Positions 19,318-29,295 of a stretch of DNA of 64,000 nucleotides are shown here, one piece after another. The position numbers and the translations under genes were made by a program. The first letter of the stretch is position 1. Each line of letters begins with the position of its first letter. The stretch lies in the NCBI GenBank assembly GCA_026625625.1, contig CP113055.1:1366501-1430500 (forward strand), read 5' to 3'. The notes beneath the pieces are model-generated. The model was not told the DNA's origin. It worked only from the letters and a program-made list of their open reading frames with translations, and ran no database searches. Source of the stretch: Blastomonas sp. SL216 (lineage in GTDB: Bacteria; Pseudomonadota; Alphaproteobacteria; Sphingomonadales; Sphingomonadaceae).

Positions 19318-21456
19318 ATGCGTCGCACGCTTCTTCCGCTATCCTCCACGCTTTCGCTCGCAACCGCCTTGCTGGCCCCCCTGCCCGCGCTCGCGCAGCA
19401 GGCAGACCAGGCCGAACAGCCTGTGGCGGAAGACGACGATTTTCATCGCAATGGCGGCATCATCGTCACCGCACCGTTCGTGCGCGACCTCAGCATTCTG
19501 GCCGGTACGTCCGAAATCTCGGGTGACACGCTGGCGCGCGAGGCCCGCGCCCAGATCGGCGATGCGCTGACCAAGCTTCCCGGCGTTTCAGCCACCAGCT
19601 TCTCGCCCGGTGCCTCGCGCCCGGTGCTGCGCGGCTTCCAGGGTGAACGCATTCGCGTGCTGACCGATGGCATCGGCACCATCGACGTGTCGAACACCTC
19701 GCCCGACCATGGCGTCACCGTCGAGCCGATCATCCTCGACCGGATCGAGGTGCTGCGGGGTCCTGCGGTGCTGCTGTTCGGCGGACAGGCCGTGGGCGGC
19801 GCGGTCAATGCGATCGACAAGCGCATCCCGCGCGAGGTGCCCGAAGAGCCGTTCCATCTCGACGCGTTGGCGACTTATGGATCGGCGGCGGACGAGCGCA
19901 GCATCGGCGCAAGCCTGGATGTGCCGCTGACCTCGAAGCTGGTGCTGCACCTCGACGGCAGCTACCGCAAGTCCGACGATCTGGAAGTCGGCGGCTTCGT
20001 GCTGTCGCCCGGCCTGCGCGCCCAGCAGCGCGAGATTGCGGCTGAAGAGCGCGCCGAGGGCAATCTGGAAGAGGCCGCAGAGGCCGAGGAACTGGCGGGC
20101 CTGCGCGGCCGCATCCCCAATACCGGCACCGAAACCTACAGCTTTGGCGGTGGCCTGGCCTATATCGGCGAAGGCGGCAGCTTCGGCATTTCGGGCAGCT
20201 ATTACAACAGCCTTTATGGCGTGCCCGAGCGCCCCGGCGCAGGCCATGCGCATGGTGAGGAGGAAGGCGCCGGCGGCGAGGAGGAAGAAGGCCCCGTCAC
20301 CATCGGGCTCGACCAGATCAAGGTCGATTTCCGTGGCCAGGTGAACCTGCCCGGATTCTTCGAGGCACTGCGCCTGCGCGCGGCCTATGCCGATTTCAAG
20401 CAGACCGAATTCGAGGGTGACGAGGTCGGCACCGTCTTCCGCAACAACGGTATCGAGTCGCGGCTGGAGCTGGTGCAGCGCGAGCGCGGCGGCTGGCGCG
20501 GTGCAAGCGGCGTGCAATATGTCCATCGTGATTTTAGCGCGATCGGCGCGGAAGCCTTTGTGCCGCCCAACACCACCGACCAGGTCGGCATCTTCACGCT
20601 GCAGGAAGTGCGCTTCGGCAATATCGAGCTGGAAGGCGCAGGCCGCTTTGACCGTGTCGTTGTGAAGTCGCAGGATGTGGGCGTGGAGCGGCGCTTCAAC
20701 TCCTATTCCTTCGCCGCTGGCCTGGCCTATATCCCGACCGAAAAGCTGCGGATAGGCATCAACCTCAACCGCGCCCAGCGCGCGCCTGCAGCCGAAGAAC
20801 TGTTCTCCAACGGCCCGCATATCGCAACGCAGGCGTTCGAGATCGGCAATCCCGATTTCACCACCGAAAAGAGCTGGGGCGGCGAAGCCTATATCCGCTA
20901 TTCGACCCCGGACGTGAACCTGTCGCTCACCGGCTTCTACAACCGCTTCGATGACTTCATCATCGATGTGCCCACCGGGCTGGAAGAAGACGAGCTGCCG
21001 GTGTTCCAGTTCATCCAGAACGACGCCAAATATTATGGCGTGGAAGCCGAAGCTTCGGTGGTGTTTGCGCGGGCTGGAAACTTCAAGTTCGTCGCCGATG
21101 GCGTGGCCGACTATGTCCATGCCTCGCTCGACGGCCTGGGTCCGGTGCCGCGCATCCCGCCGCTGCGCCTGCTTGGCGGCCTGGAGGCGCAGAGCGATGC
21201 GCTGAACCTGCGCGCCGAAGTCGAATGGTTCGACGACCAGCAGCGCAATGCCAATTTCGAAACGCCGACCGAGGGCTTTACCCTGGTCAATGCCAGCGCG
21301 TCGTGGAAGCCGTTCGGCCCCTCGCGCGGGGTGACGCTGATCGCATCGGCCAACAACATCTTCGATGTGGTCGGTCGCCGCGCCTCCAGCTTCACCAAGG
21401 ATTTCGCACCGCTGGGCGGCCGCGATTTCCGCATCTCGGCACGGTTCAGCTTCTGA
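19318..21456 (+). CDS. ZnuD-like TonB-dependent metal receptor
   Basis: Outer-membrane TonB receptor, 712 residues, starting at ATG 19318 with a signal peptide ending PLPALAQ. TonB-box region is GGIIVTAPF. The plug shows LTKLPGVSATSFSPGASRPV and EVLRGPAVLLFGGQAVGGAV. The barrel has the block AAEELFSNGPHIATQAFEIG and near the C-terminus SFTKDFAPLGGRDFRISARF, which I associate with ZnuD-type zinc receptors. Around residues 304-325 an insert rich in His and Glu (GHAHGEEEGAGGEEEEG) could bind zinc at the surface. The stop is followed by a 13-bp hairpin. Copper or another divalent metal remains possible. Confidence 0.82.
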   Translation: MRRTLLPLSSTLSLATALLAPLPALAQQADQAEQPVAEDDDFHRNGGIIVTAPFVRDLSILAGTSEISGDTLAREARAQIGDALTKLPGVSATSFSPGASRPVLRGFQGERIRVLTDGIGTIDVSNTSPDHGVTVEPIILDRIEVLRGPAVLLFGGQAVGGAVNAIDKRIPREVPEEPFHLDALATYGSAADERSIGASLDVPLTSKLVLHLDGSYRKSDDLEVGGFVLSPGLRAQQREIAAEERAEGNLEEAAEAEELAGLRGRIPNTGTETYSFGGGLAYIGEGGSFGISGSYYNSLYGVPERPGAGHAHGEEEGAGGEEEEGPVTIGLDQIKVDFRGQVNLPGFFEALRLRAAYADFKQTEFEGDEVGTVFRNNGIESRLELVQRERGGWRGASGVQYVHRDFSAIGAEAFVPPNTTDQVGIFTLQEVRFGNIELEGAGRFDRVVVKSQDVGVERRFNSYSFAAGLAYIPTEKLRIGINLNRAQRAPAAEELFSNGPHIATQAFEIGNPDFTTEKSWGGEAYIRYSTPDVNLSLTGFYNRFDDFIIDVPTGLEEDELPVFQFIQNDAKYYGVEAEASVVFARAGNFKFVADGVADYVHASLDGLGPVPRIPPLRLLGGLEAQSDALNLRAEVEWFDDQQRNANFETPTEGFTLVNASASWKPFGPSRGVTLIASANNIFDVVGRRASSFTKDFAPLGGRDFRISARFSF

Positions 21457-21460
21457 TGCC

Positions 21461-21491
21461 ACGGCCCCTCCCGGCAAGCGGGAGGGGCCGT
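21461..21491 (+). terminator. Stem-loop after the ZnuD-like gene
   Basis: A perfect 13-bp stem (21461-21473 with 21479-21491) encloses a five-base loop, starting four bases after the stop codon. No T-run follows on either strand, so it may stabilise the 3' end or help a weak terminator rather than act alone. Confidence 0.55.
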
Positions 21492-21660
21492 CAAGCCGCG
21501 CATGATCCGGACAGGCCCTGCGATTGCGCACCCGCAATAGGGGTGCTACACGTCAAGGCCTGACGGGAGACATCGACATGGTCAAGCAGCGCTACTGAAA
21601 CAGCCCTGACATCGGCGACGGAAGCATTCCCTCGCCATCCAAGACCGTATCGGACCCATT

Positions 21661-22440
21661 ATGCAAAGACTTGAGAACAAGGTCTGCGTCGTCACCGGCG
21701 CAGCCCGCGGCATTGGTGCCGCCATTGCCCGCCGCTTCCATGATGAAGGCGGCATCGTCATCCTCACCGATATCGACAGCGCTGCCGGCCAGGCCATGGC
21801 CGACAGCATCGGCAGCCGCTTCATCCCGCTCGACGTGACGCGCGAGGCCGATTGGGCCGGGCTGCAGGCAGAGGTGCCCGTCGCCGATGTCGTCGTCAAC
21901 AATGCCGGCGTGACCGGTTTCGAGCATGGCGCCGCCGCGCACGATCCGGAACATGCCAGCCTGGCCGATTGGCGTGCCGTGCATGCCGTCAATCTGGACG
22001 GCACCTTTCTGGGTTGCCGTTATGCCATTGCGGCGATGAAGGCCCGGGGCACAGGATCGATCATCAATATCTCGTCGCGATCCGGACTGGTCGGCATCCC
22101 GCTGGCAGCAGCCTATGCCTCATCCAAGGCGGCGATCCGCAACCACAGCAAGAGTGTCGCGCTCTATTGCGCGCAGCAGGGCTGGCAGATCCGCTGCAAC
22201 TCGATCCACCCCGCCGCCATCCTCACCCCGATGTGGGAGGCGATGCTGGGCACCGGGCCGGACCGCGAGGCGCGCATGGCCGCGATGGTCGCCGATACGC
22301 CGCTCAGGCGCTTCGGTACCGTCGAGGAGGTGGCGGCCATTGCCGCGATGCTCGCCGCCGATGAATCAGCCTATGTCACCGGCAGCGAGTTCAACATTGA
22401 CGGCGGCCTGCTGGCAGGCTCGGCCGCCTCTCCCGGATAG
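21661..22440 (+). CDS. SDR family oxidoreductase
   Basis: Classical short-chain dehydrogenase/reductase, 259 residues. The NAD(P)-binding motif TGAARGIG lies at residues 12-19, NNAG at about 81, the catalytic Ser in NISSRSG and the YASSK pair at about residues 155-160. The Asp after the second strand (LTDID) favours NAD over NADP. The C-terminus [10 protein letters not shown] is typical. Substrate unknown; 3-oxoacyl or hydroxysteroid substrates are common for such sequences. It converges on the acyl-CoA ligase gene with three bases between. Confidence 0.88.
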   Translation: MQRLENKVCVVTGAARGIGAAIARRFHDEGGIVILTDIDSAAGQAMADSIGSRFIPLDVTREADWAGLQAEVPVADVVVNNAGVTGFEHGAAAHDPEHASLADWRAVHAVNLDGTFLGCRYAIAAMKARGTGSIINISSRSGLVGIPLAAAYASSKAAIRNHSKSVALYCAQQGWQIRCNSIHPAAILTPMWEAMLGTGPDREARMAAMVADTPLRRFGTVEEVAAIAAMLAADESAYVTGSEFNIDGGLLAGSAASPG

Positions 22441-22443
22441 CCC

Positions 22444-24048
22444 TCACACCGTCGGCAGCACGTGATCCCTGAACTGGTCGCGCAGCGCGGTCTTGAGCAG
22501 CTTGCCGGTCGCGCTGTGCGGTAGCTGGTCGACGAACACGATATCGTCGGGCAGCCACCATTTGGCCACGTGCTGCGCCAGGTGCGCGAGAATCGCTTCC
22601 TTCGACGGGCTGGTGCCCGGCTTGGGCACCACCAGCAGCAGCGGGCGTTCATCCCATTTCGGGTGCGGCAAGCCGATCGCGGCGGCTTCGGCGACATCGG
22701 GCATGCCGACCGCCGCATTTTCCAGATCGACCGAGCTGATCCATTCACCGCCCGATTTGATCACGTCCTTGGCGCGGTCGGTAATCTGCATCACGCCATC
22801 GGGATGGATGACCGAAACGTCGCCGGTATCGAACCAGCCATCCTCGGTCAGCGCATCGGCTTCGGCCTTGAAATAGCGCTTGATAATCCAGGGCCCCTTG
22901 ATCTGCAGGCGGCCGCTGGACTTGCCGTCGCGTGGCTGGACATGGCCTTCATCATCGACGACGCGCAGTTCGACGCCGAACGGCACGCGGCCCTGCTTGG
23001 TGACCAGATCCAGCTGCGCCTCGAAGTCCATATCGTCCCAATCGGGCGACGGCGCGCCCATGGTGCCGATGGGCGAGGTCTCGGTCATGCCCCAGGCATG
23101 GTTCATCCGCGCGCCCATCTTCATGATCCGCTCGCACATCGCGCGCGGCGCGGCCGAGCCGCCGATGGTGACGACCTGCAGATATTCGGGCTTCCTGCCG
23201 GTGCTGTCGATATGCTGGAACATCGCCAGCCACACGGTCGGAACACCGGCCGAATGGGTGACCTTCTCCTCGTTCATTAGGTCGCACAGCACCGAAGGTT
23301 CGTTCACGGCCGAAAAGACGAACTTGATCCCCGCAGCCGCGCCCGCAAAGGGAAGGCCCCAGGCAGCGGCGTGGAACATCGGGACCACCGGCAGCGCCAC
23401 CGATTGCGGCGACAGGCTGAACACCGCAGGCTGCATTTCTGCCATCGCATGGATCACGGTCGAGCGATGCTCGTACAGCACGCCCTTGGGGTTGCCCGTC
23501 GTGCCCGAAGTGTAGCACAGCATGCACGGATCGCGCTCCGACCCTTCGTGCCAGCGATAGCCTTCATCGCCGGTTTCGAGCAGCGCCTCGAAACTTAGCG
23601 CTGCCGACCCGGCGGGCGGATCGAAACAGACATAATGCTCGATCGTGGTCCAGCGCGGCTTCATCTTGTCGATGATCGGCTGGAACGCCGCATCATAGCA
23701 CAGCACCCTGTCTTCGGCATGATTGGCGATATATTCGAGCTGCTCCTCGAACAGGCGCGGGTTGATGGTGTGGATCACCCCGCCCATGCCGATCGCGCCA
23801 TACCAGGTGGCGAGATGGCGGCTGTGGTTCATCGCCAGTGTGGCGACCCTGTCGCCGGGCTGGAGCCCCAGCCTGGTGAGCGCGCTCGCCAGCCGCCGCG
23901 CATCGCGGGCAATGCCTGCCCAGTTGGTGCGGGTCTGGCTGCCATCAGCCCAGCGGGACACGATCTCGCGCTTGCCGCTTTCCCGCTCGGCATGGTCGAG
24001 CAGCCGCATCACGCGCAATTCATAATCCTGCATGCCGCCAACGATCAT
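22444..24048 (-). CDS. Long/medium-chain acyl-CoA ligase
   Basis: ANL-superfamily AMP-forming fatty acid CoA ligase. I chose the ATG at 24048 (534 residues) since GGGAGAG on the minus strand lies six bases before it; an ATG at 24066 is in frame. The phosphate loop is [18 protein letters not shown], the A5 motif [14 protein letters not shown]7 [14 protein letters not shown] and the C-terminal lysine motif [13 protein letters not shown]. It activates free fatty acids for degradation or lipid synthesis. It closely resembles the FadD-like ligases common in sphingomonads. Confidence 0.9.
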   Translation of the reverse strand: MIVGGMQDYELRVMRLLDHAERESGKREIVSRWADGSQTRTNWAGIARDARRLASALTRLGLQPGDRVATLAMNHSRHLATWYGAIGMGGVIHTINPRLFEEQLEYIANHAEDRVLCYDAAFQPIIDKMKPRWTTIEHYVCFDPPAGSAALSFEALLETGDEGYRWHEGSERDPCMLCYTSGTTGNPKGVLYEHRSTVIHAMAEMQPAVFSLSPQSVALPVVPMFHAAAWGLPFAGAAAGIKFVFSAVNEPSVLCDLMNEEKVTHSAGVPTVWLAMFQHIDSTGRKPEYLQVVTIGGSAAPRAMCERIMKMGARMNHAWGMTETSPIGTMGAPSPDWDDMDFEAQLDLVTKQGRVPFGVELRVVDDEGHVQPRDGKSSGRLQIKGPWIIKRYFKAEADALTEDGWFDTGDVSVIHPDGVMQITDRAKDVIKSGGEWISSVDLENAAVGMPDVAEAAAIGLPHPKWDERPLLLVVPKPGTSPSKEAILAHLAQHVAKWWLPDDIVFVDQLPHSATGKLLKTALRDQFRDHVLPTV

Positions 24049-24123
24049 CATTCTCTCCCGATCCATGGGCTCTCGCAGGGAGCCGGTTGAAACGGGATCA
24101 GAAAGCCCGAAGCCGCGCGCAAG

Positions 24124-27100
24124 TCAACTGACGAGGCGAAGTTCCGGGCGGGATGCAGCATGTGATTCCACATCGCGCACGCTGATTCCCTCGATCGACC
24201 GCAACGCCTCCTGCGTTTCGGGGTCGAGACGGAAGCGATTGCCCAGGCAAACCGGCATGATCCGGCCCTCGCCCAGCATCAGCCGGGCGTGCACCTCGTC
24301 CTGCCCGCTGCCGCCCTGGCCCACCAGATCGGCGAGCCGGGCGAGCCCATCGGGATGGTGCACGTCGATGCTGGCCTTGTGCCGCAGCACGACCTTGATC
24401 TGGTCAAGCGGCTTGGCGCGGCGGATGGTGGCGCGCGGGGCCTGTTCCTCGCTCGACCGGTCGAATTCCAGCTCGATCAGCAGGCACGCCGACTGGCTGG
24501 CCCATTCAGGCATGGCGGCGACCATCTCGTCATCGAACGAGCTCGCCGAAAACTGGCCGGATTCGTCCGACAGGTCGACCATGACAAAGGTGCTGCCGCG
24601 CTTGCTCTGGCGGCGGTTGCACCCTTCGACCAGCGCGGCGACCTTGGCCGTCTTGCGCTCGCCGACGCGGACATCGAGCGTATCGACGAGCAGCTGATAG
24701 GGCCGCGCCCCTTGCGCCTTGGCGGTCGCGGCAAATTCGGTGACCGGGTGCGCGGAGAAGAAAAACCCGAACGCCTCGCGTTCATAGGTCATCTTCTCGC
24801 CCATCGACCAGGGCTTGGCCGATGTGAGGCGCAGCGACTGGCCGGGCTGCTGGACATCGCCGAACAGACCGCCCTGCCCGCTGCTGCGCTGGCGCTGCGC
24901 CTCGGCAGAGACCGCCATCACCGTATCGGCAGAGGCATGAACGACCGAGCGTTCCAGCTCCAGCCCGTCGAACGCGCCGGCTGCGGCAAGGCTTTCGATC
25001 TGCCGCTTGTTGACCTGGCCGGCATCGATGCGATCGGCCAGATCGCCGAGCGACGTGAACGGTCCGCCCGCCTGACGCGTCGCGACCACGCCCTCCATCG
25101 CCTTTTCGCCAACATTCTTGAGACCCGCGAGCGCATAGCGCACCGCAAGGCCCTCCTGCGTCTGCTCGACCGAAAACTCGGCTTCGCTGGCGTTGATGCA
25201 CGGCGGCAGGCAGGCAATGCCCAGACGCCGCATATCGTCGACAAAGATGTTGAGCTTGTCGCTCTGGTGCATGTCGAAGCACATCGAGGCGGCGTAGAAT
25301 TCGTGCGGGTAATGCGCCTTCAACCATGCGGTCTGGTAGGCGAGCAGCGCATAGGCCGCGGCGTGCGACTTGTTGAAGCCATAGCCTGCGAACTTGTCGA
25401 TCAAGTCGAACAGCTCGTTCGCCTTCTTGGCATCGATGTCGTTCTTCGCGGCGCCCTCGACAAAGCGGCCGCGCTGCTTGTCCATCTCCGCCTTGATCTT
25501 CTTGCCCATGGCGCGGCGCAAAAGGTCTGCATCGCCGAGCGAATAGCCCGCGAGCACCTGCGCCGCCTGCATCACCTGTTCCTGATAGACGATGATGCCA
25601 TAGGTTTCCTTGAGGATATCCTCGAGCAGCGGGTGCGGATAGGTGATCGGCTCGCGCCCGTTCTTGCGCGCGCCGAAGCTCGGGATATTGTCCATCGGGC
25701 CCGGGCGGTAGAGCGAGACCAGTGCGATAATGTCACCGAACGCGGTCGGCTTCACCTGTGCCAGCGTGCGGCGCATGCCTTCGGATTCCAGCTGGAACAC
25801 GCCTACCGTATCGCCGCGCTTGAGCAGCTCATAGGTCTTGGCATCATCCCAGGCCAGGCTCGACAAATCGACCTCGACGCCCCGTTTCGCGAGCATCTCG
25901 ACCGCCTTGTGCAGCACCGACAGCGTCTTGAGGCCCAGAAAGTCGAACTTCACCAGCCCTGCGGTCTCGACATATTTCATGTCGAACTGCGTCACCGGCA
26001 TGTCGGATCGCGGATCGCGGTACAGCGGCACCAGCTGCGCCAGCGGACGGTCGCCGATCACCACGCCCGCCGCATGGGTGGAGCTGTGGCGCGGCAAGCC
26101 TTCGAGCTGCATCGCCAGATCGAACAGGCGCTTGACCTCGTTGTCGTCGCGATATTGCTGGCGCAGCTCGTCAACGCCTGCCAGCGCGCGATCGAGCTTC
26201 CACGGATCGGTCGGGTGGTTGGGCACGAGCTTGCACAGGCCATCGATGCGGCCATAGCCCATCTGCAGCACGCGGCCTGTATCGCGCAGCACCGCGCGCG
26301 CCTTGAGTTTTCCGAAGGTGATGATCTGTGCGACATGATCGCGGCCATATTTGGCCTGCACATAGCGGATCACCTCGCCGCGCCGCGTTTCGCAGAAGTC
26401 GATATCGAAGTCGGGCATCGAGACGCGCTCGGGATTGAGGAAGCGTTCGAACAGCAGGCCCAGCTTGATCGGATCAAGATCGGTGATGGTCAGCGCCCAG
26501 GCAACCGCCGAGCCTGCGCCCGATCCACGGCCCGGCCCCACCGGGATGTTGTGATCCTTGGCCCATTTGATGAAGTCGGCCACGATCAGGAAATAGCCCG
26601 GAAAGCCCATGCCGACGATGACGTTGACCTCGAACTCGAGCCGCTCGAAATAGCCCTTGCGCTCTTCTTCGGTCAAATCGGTATAGGCCGCGAGCCGCAT
26701 TTCCAGACCCGCGAACGCATCGGCGCGCAGCTGTGCCGCCTCGCCTTCCAGATCGCCCGCCAGGCTGGGCAGGATCGGCTTGCGCTTGGGCGGCGCATAA
26801 GCACAGCGCTGCGCAACGACGAGCGTGTTGACCAGAGCCTCGGGCAGATCGCTGAACAGCTCGCGCATCATCGGCGCGGACTTGATCCACGCCTCGGGCG
26901 AGCTGCGGTCGCGATTAGCGGCCCCGACATATTCCCCGCGCGCAATGCACAGCATCGCATCGTGCGCGGCGTGGAAGCCGGGGTCGGAATAGCAGGCCGG
27001 GTTGGTCGCCACGAGCGGCAGGCCCCGCGCATAGGCCAGATCGAGCAAAGCGGTCTCGGCCAGCGTCTCGATTTCCTCGCCGCGGCGGCACAGCTCGACA

Positions 27101-27609
27101 TAGAGCCGGTCGCCGAACAGCGCCTGGAGCTGGTCGCAATAGCTTTCGGCCTCAGCCTGCTGCCCGGCGGCGAGCAGCTTCACCAGCGCTCCGTCGCCCG
27201 CACCAGTGAGCGCGATCACCCCGTCGGTGCGCCCCTCCAGCCGTTCGAACGGCACGTGCGCGGGCAGTTCCAGCGGTCGGTCCAGATGCGCGTGCGAGAC
27301 CAGATCGCACAGATTGTCATAGCCCTTCTCGTTCTGGGCATAGAGCGCCAGCCAGTCGAGCACCGGAGAGGCCGCGTTGCTGCCGGGCCGCGCGACGCAC
27401 AGCAGCGTGCCGACGATCGGCTGGATGCCGGCATCGAAGCAACCATCGGCAAAGGCCATGCCCGCATAGAGCCCGTTGCGATCCGCCAGCGCGATGGCCG
27501 GAAAGCCGCGATCATGCGCGGTCTTGGCGATCGCCTTGGGCTCGATCGCGCCTTCCAGCATCGTATAGGCGCTGAACACGCGCAACGGGACGAAGGGTTC
27601 GTAAGGCAT
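24124..27609 (-). CDS. dnaE: DNA polymerase III alpha subunit (DnaE)
   Basis: Replicative polymerase catalytic subunit, 1161 residues, normal length for DnaE1. The N-terminal PHP domain covers about residues 1-200 (RVFSAYTMLEG). The palm holds the paired catalytic Asp in MPDFDIDFCETRRGEV near residue 400 and the third in KFDFLGLKTLSVL near 560. Finger and helix-hairpin-helix segments follow (GIIVYQEQVMQAAQVLAGYS, AGLKNVGEKAMEGV), then the OB-fold and tau-binding C-terminus. No intein or frameshift is seen. Confidence 0.98.
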   Translation of the reverse strand: MPYEPFVPLRVFSAYTMLEGAIEPKAIAKTAHDRGFPAIALADRNGLYAGMAFADGCFDAGIQPIVGTLLCVARPGSNAASPVLDWLALYAQNEKGYDNLCDLVSHAHLDRPLELPAHVPFERLEGRTDGVIALTGAGDGALVKLLAAGQQAEAESYCDQLQALFGDRLYVELCRRGEEIETLAETALLDLAYARGLPLVATNPACYSDPGFHAAHDAMLCIARGEYVGAANRDRSSPEAWIKSAPMMRELFSDLPEALVNTLVVAQRCAYAPPKRKPILPSLAGDLEGEAAQLRADAFAGLEMRLAAYTDLTEEERKGYFERLEFEVNVIVGMGFPGYFLIVADFIKWAKDHNIPVGPGRGSGAGSAVAWALTITDLDPIKLGLLFERFLNPERVSMPDFDIDFCETRRGEVIRYVQAKYGRDHVAQIITFGKLKARAVLRDTGRVLQMGYGRIDGLCKLVPNHPTDPWKLDRALAGVDELRQQYRDDNEVKRLFDLAMQLEGLPRHSSTHAAGVVIGDRPLAQLVPLYRDPRSDMPVTQFDMKYVETAGLVKFDFLGLKTLSVLHKAVEMLAKRGVEVDLSSLAWDDAKTYELLKRGDTVGVFQLESEGMRRTLAQVKPTAFGDIIALVSLYRPGPMDNIPSFGARKNGREPITYPHPLLEDILKETYGIIVYQEQVMQAAQVLAGYSLGDADLLRRAMGKKIKAEMDKQRGRFVEGAAKNDIDAKKANELFDLIDKFAGYGFNKSHAAAYALLAYQTAWLKAHYPHEFYAASMCFDMHQSDKLNIFVDDMRRLGIACLPPCINASEAEFSVEQTQEGLAVRYALAGLKNVGEKAMEGVVATRQAGGPFTSLGDLADRIDAGQVNKRQIESLAAAGAFDGLELERSVVHASADTVMAVSAEAQRQRSSGQGGLFGDVQQPGQSLRLTSAKPWSMGEKMTYEREAFGFFFSAHPVTEFAATAKAQGARPYQLLVDTLDVRVGERKTAKVAALVEGCNRRQSKRGSTFVMVDLSDESGQFSASSFDDEMVAAMPEWASQSACLLIELEFDRSSEEQAPRATIRRAKPLDQIKVVLRHKASIDVHHPDGLARLADLVGQGGSGQDEVHARLMLGEGRIMPVCLGNRFRLDPETQEALRSIEGISVRDVESHAASRPELRLVS

Positions 27610-27651
27610 GGTCTATTGCTATCGCTTTTCCCGCGATTCAGGAAAGCGCCT

Positions 27652-27990
27652 TCACTCCCCGGTGGATAAATCCCTCGCCGCGATCTTGCGCCGGACATCG
27701 CGCACCGTCGACCAGATGCCGTAGAGGATCAGCACCGCCAGGAAGATCCACACCCAGACCGGAATGTTGCGTCCGGCAATCGCCAGATAGACATAGGCCG
27801 AGACGAAACACGCGCCTGCGCACATCACCGGCAGCACCGTCGGCTTGCCCGCACGCGCGTTGCGCACCAGCCAGGCGATGCTGGCGAGGAACAGCGGAAT
27901 CGCGCCGATATAGATGGTCGCGAAGATCACCGGATTGACGCCATATTGCGCGCCCAGTCCGCTGGCCCAGGTGCTGATGGCGTCGATCAT
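27652..27990 (-). CDS. Small three-helix membrane protein
   Basis: A 112-residue protein from ATG 27990, with three clear hydrophobic helices (VIFATIYIGAIPLFLASIAW, TVLPVMCAGACFVSAYVYLA and WIFLAVLILYGIW) and a basic C-terminal tail (RDVRRKIAARD). It resembles uncharacterised inner-membrane proteins of alphaproteobacteria. An open frame continues upstream to 28068, but that part lies inside a repeat element and is not protein-like. It sits between dnaE and gpx on the same strand. Function unknown. Confidence 0.65.
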   Translation of the reverse strand: MIDAISTWASGLGAQYGVNPVIFATIYIGAIPLFLASIAWLVRNARAGKPTVLPVMCAGACFVSAYVYLAIAGRNIPVWVWIFLAVLILYGIWSTVRDVRRKIAARDLSTGE

Positions 27991-28026
27991 GGGTGCGATG
28001 TCCTTGCTGTCCGGTCGCTGTTTCCA

Positions 28027-28107
28027 CGTCACCCCCGCGAAGGCGGGGGTCCCGCTTGTGCTCAACATTGGCAGAGAAGCGGGATTCCCGCTTTCGCGGG
28101 AATGACG
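28027..28107. repeat. REPIN-like paired hairpin element
   Basis: CGTCA (28027-28031) pairs with TGACG (28103-28107); inside are a perfect hairpin (ACCCCCGC-GAAG-GCGGGGGT), then TCCCGCTT (28050-28057) complementary to AAGCGGGA (28077-28084), then a second perfect hairpin (ATTCCCGC-TTTC-GCGGGAAT). The two halves are inverted diverged copies of one REP unit, so the whole resembles a REPIN, the mobile form of REP sequences. It fills the gap between a small membrane protein gene and gpx. Confidence 0.85.
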
Positions 28108-28147
28108 GGAGACTAGCGTTGAAAATTCGCGTGTCGAGCGCTGCGCG

Positions 28148-28624
28148 TTACAGCAGCTTGTCGATATCCGCCTTGAGCTGGTCGGGCTTTACCATCGACC
28201 CATAGCGCGCGACGACATTGCCCTTGCGATCGACCAGGAACTTGGTGAAATTCCACTTGATGGCGCGGCTGCCCATCAACCCGGCCTGCTGGCTTTTCAG
28301 GTATTTCCACAAGGGATCGGCTTCCTCGCCATTCACCGCGATCTTGGCGGACAGGGGGAAGGTCACGTCATAGGTCAGCGAGCAGAAATTCCTGATCTCT
28401 TCGGCATCGCCCGGTTCCTGCGCGCCGAACTGGTTGCAGGGATAGCCCAGCACCTCGAACCCGCGATCCTTGTATTCGCGATACAGCGCCTCAAGCCCCT
28501 CATATTGCGGCGTAAACCCGCATTTGGAGGCGGTGTTGACGATCAGCAGCACAGTGCCCTGATAATCGGATAGCGGCTTGGCGCTGCCATCGGGCAGCGG
28601 CATCGTGTAATCGAAAACGGTCAT
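28148..28624 (-). CDS. Glutathione/thioredoxin peroxidase (GPx family)
   Basis: Thiol peroxidase, 158 residues, reducing hydrogen or organic peroxides. The peroxidatic Cys (not selenocysteine) is in [13 protein letters not shown], the catalytic Gln region is [13 protein letters not shown] and the Trp/Asn motif [11 protein letters not shown] further Cys in [10 protein letters not shown] may serve as resolving Cys, so thioredoxin may be the real reductant. Its start overlaps the lolD stop by four bases, so it is translated with the lipoprotein export genes. Confidence 0.93.
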   Translation of the reverse strand: MTVFDYTMPLPDGSAKPLSDYQGTVLLIVNTASKCGFTPQYEGLEALYREYKDRGFEVLGYPCNQFGAQEPGDAEEIRNFCSLTYDVTFPLSAKIAVNGEEADPLWKYLKSQQAGLMGSRAIKWNFTKFLVDRKGNVVARYGSMVKPDQLKADIDKLL

Positions 28625-29295
28625 GCGATCCTTCCATCGTGCAGGCGGACAACCCGGTCCATGCGCGTGGCCAGTCTTTCGTTATGGGTGGCCACCAATG
28701 CCGCGCTGCCTTCCTCTCTTACAAGATGGAGGAACTCGTCGAACACTCTGTCAGCGGTCGCCTCGTCCAGATTTCCGGTCGGTTCGTCGGCGAGAACGAC
28801 CTTGGGCCGGTTGGCGAGCGCACGGGCGACCGCAACACGCTGCTGCTCGCCACCCGAGAGCTGGCTGGGCCGATGGTCGAGCCGCTGGCCAAGGCCAAGC
28901 CGCGAAAGCAGTTCGGCCGCGCGATCGGATGCTTCCTCGCGCGTGCGGCCCATGATCAGCTGCGGCAGCACGACATTCTCGCGCGCGGTGAAATCGGGCA
29001 GCAGGTGGTGGAACTGATAGACAAAACCGAGCGCCGTCTTGCGCAACCGGGTGCGGCCGTTGCTGTTGAGCTGCGCCGCCTCTTCGCCTGCAATCCGGAT
29101 CGATCCGGTAAAGCCGCCTTCGAGCAGGCCAACCGCCTGCAGCATGGTAGACTTGCCCGATCCCGAAGGGCCCAGCAGCCCGACAATCTCGCCCGGCTCG
29201 ACCGCCAGGTTGACGCCCTTGAGCACATCGATGGTGACCCCGCCCTGCGCAAAGCTGCGGCGGACATCACTCAGCAGGATGACGGCATCACTCAT
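28621..29295 (-). CDS. lolD: Lipoprotein-releasing ABC transporter ATPase (LolD)
   Basis: ATPase of the LolCDE complex, which detaches outer-membrane lipoproteins from the inner membrane and hands them to LolA. It has 224 residues. Walker A is [20 protein letters not shown], the signature [15 protein letters not shown] and Walker [36 protein letters not shown] is the LolD-type Q-loop. It overlaps lolC by eight bases and gpx by four. Confidence 0.95.
   Translation of the reverse strand: MSDAVILLSDVRRSFAQGGVTIDVLKGVNLAVEPGEIVGLLGPSGSGKSTMLQAVGLLEGGFTGSIRIAGEEAAQLNSNGRTRLRKTALGFVYQFHHLLPDFTARENVVLPQLIMGRTREEASDRAAELLSRLGLGQRLDHRPSQLSGGEQQRVAVARALANRPKVVLADEPTGNLDEATADRVFDEFLHLVREEGSAALVATHNERLATRMDRVVRLHDGRIA

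Noticed and set aside
21578-21598. Six-codon frame MVKQRY with a GGGAGA site before the SDR gene
   Set aside because: Too short to judge and without a copy elsewhere; it could be a start-site remnant. Not enough to call a leader peptide.
24289-27669. 1126-codon open frame antisense to dnaE
   Set aside because: It mirrors the codon bias of dnaE on the other strand; its low-complexity, His/Arg/Gln-rich product is typical of such shadows in GC-rich DNA.
27991-28068. N-terminal extension of the small membrane protein into the repeat
   Set aside because: The extra 26 residues are encoded by the REPIN-like element and are not membrane-protein-like; the ATG at 27990 is at the natural start.
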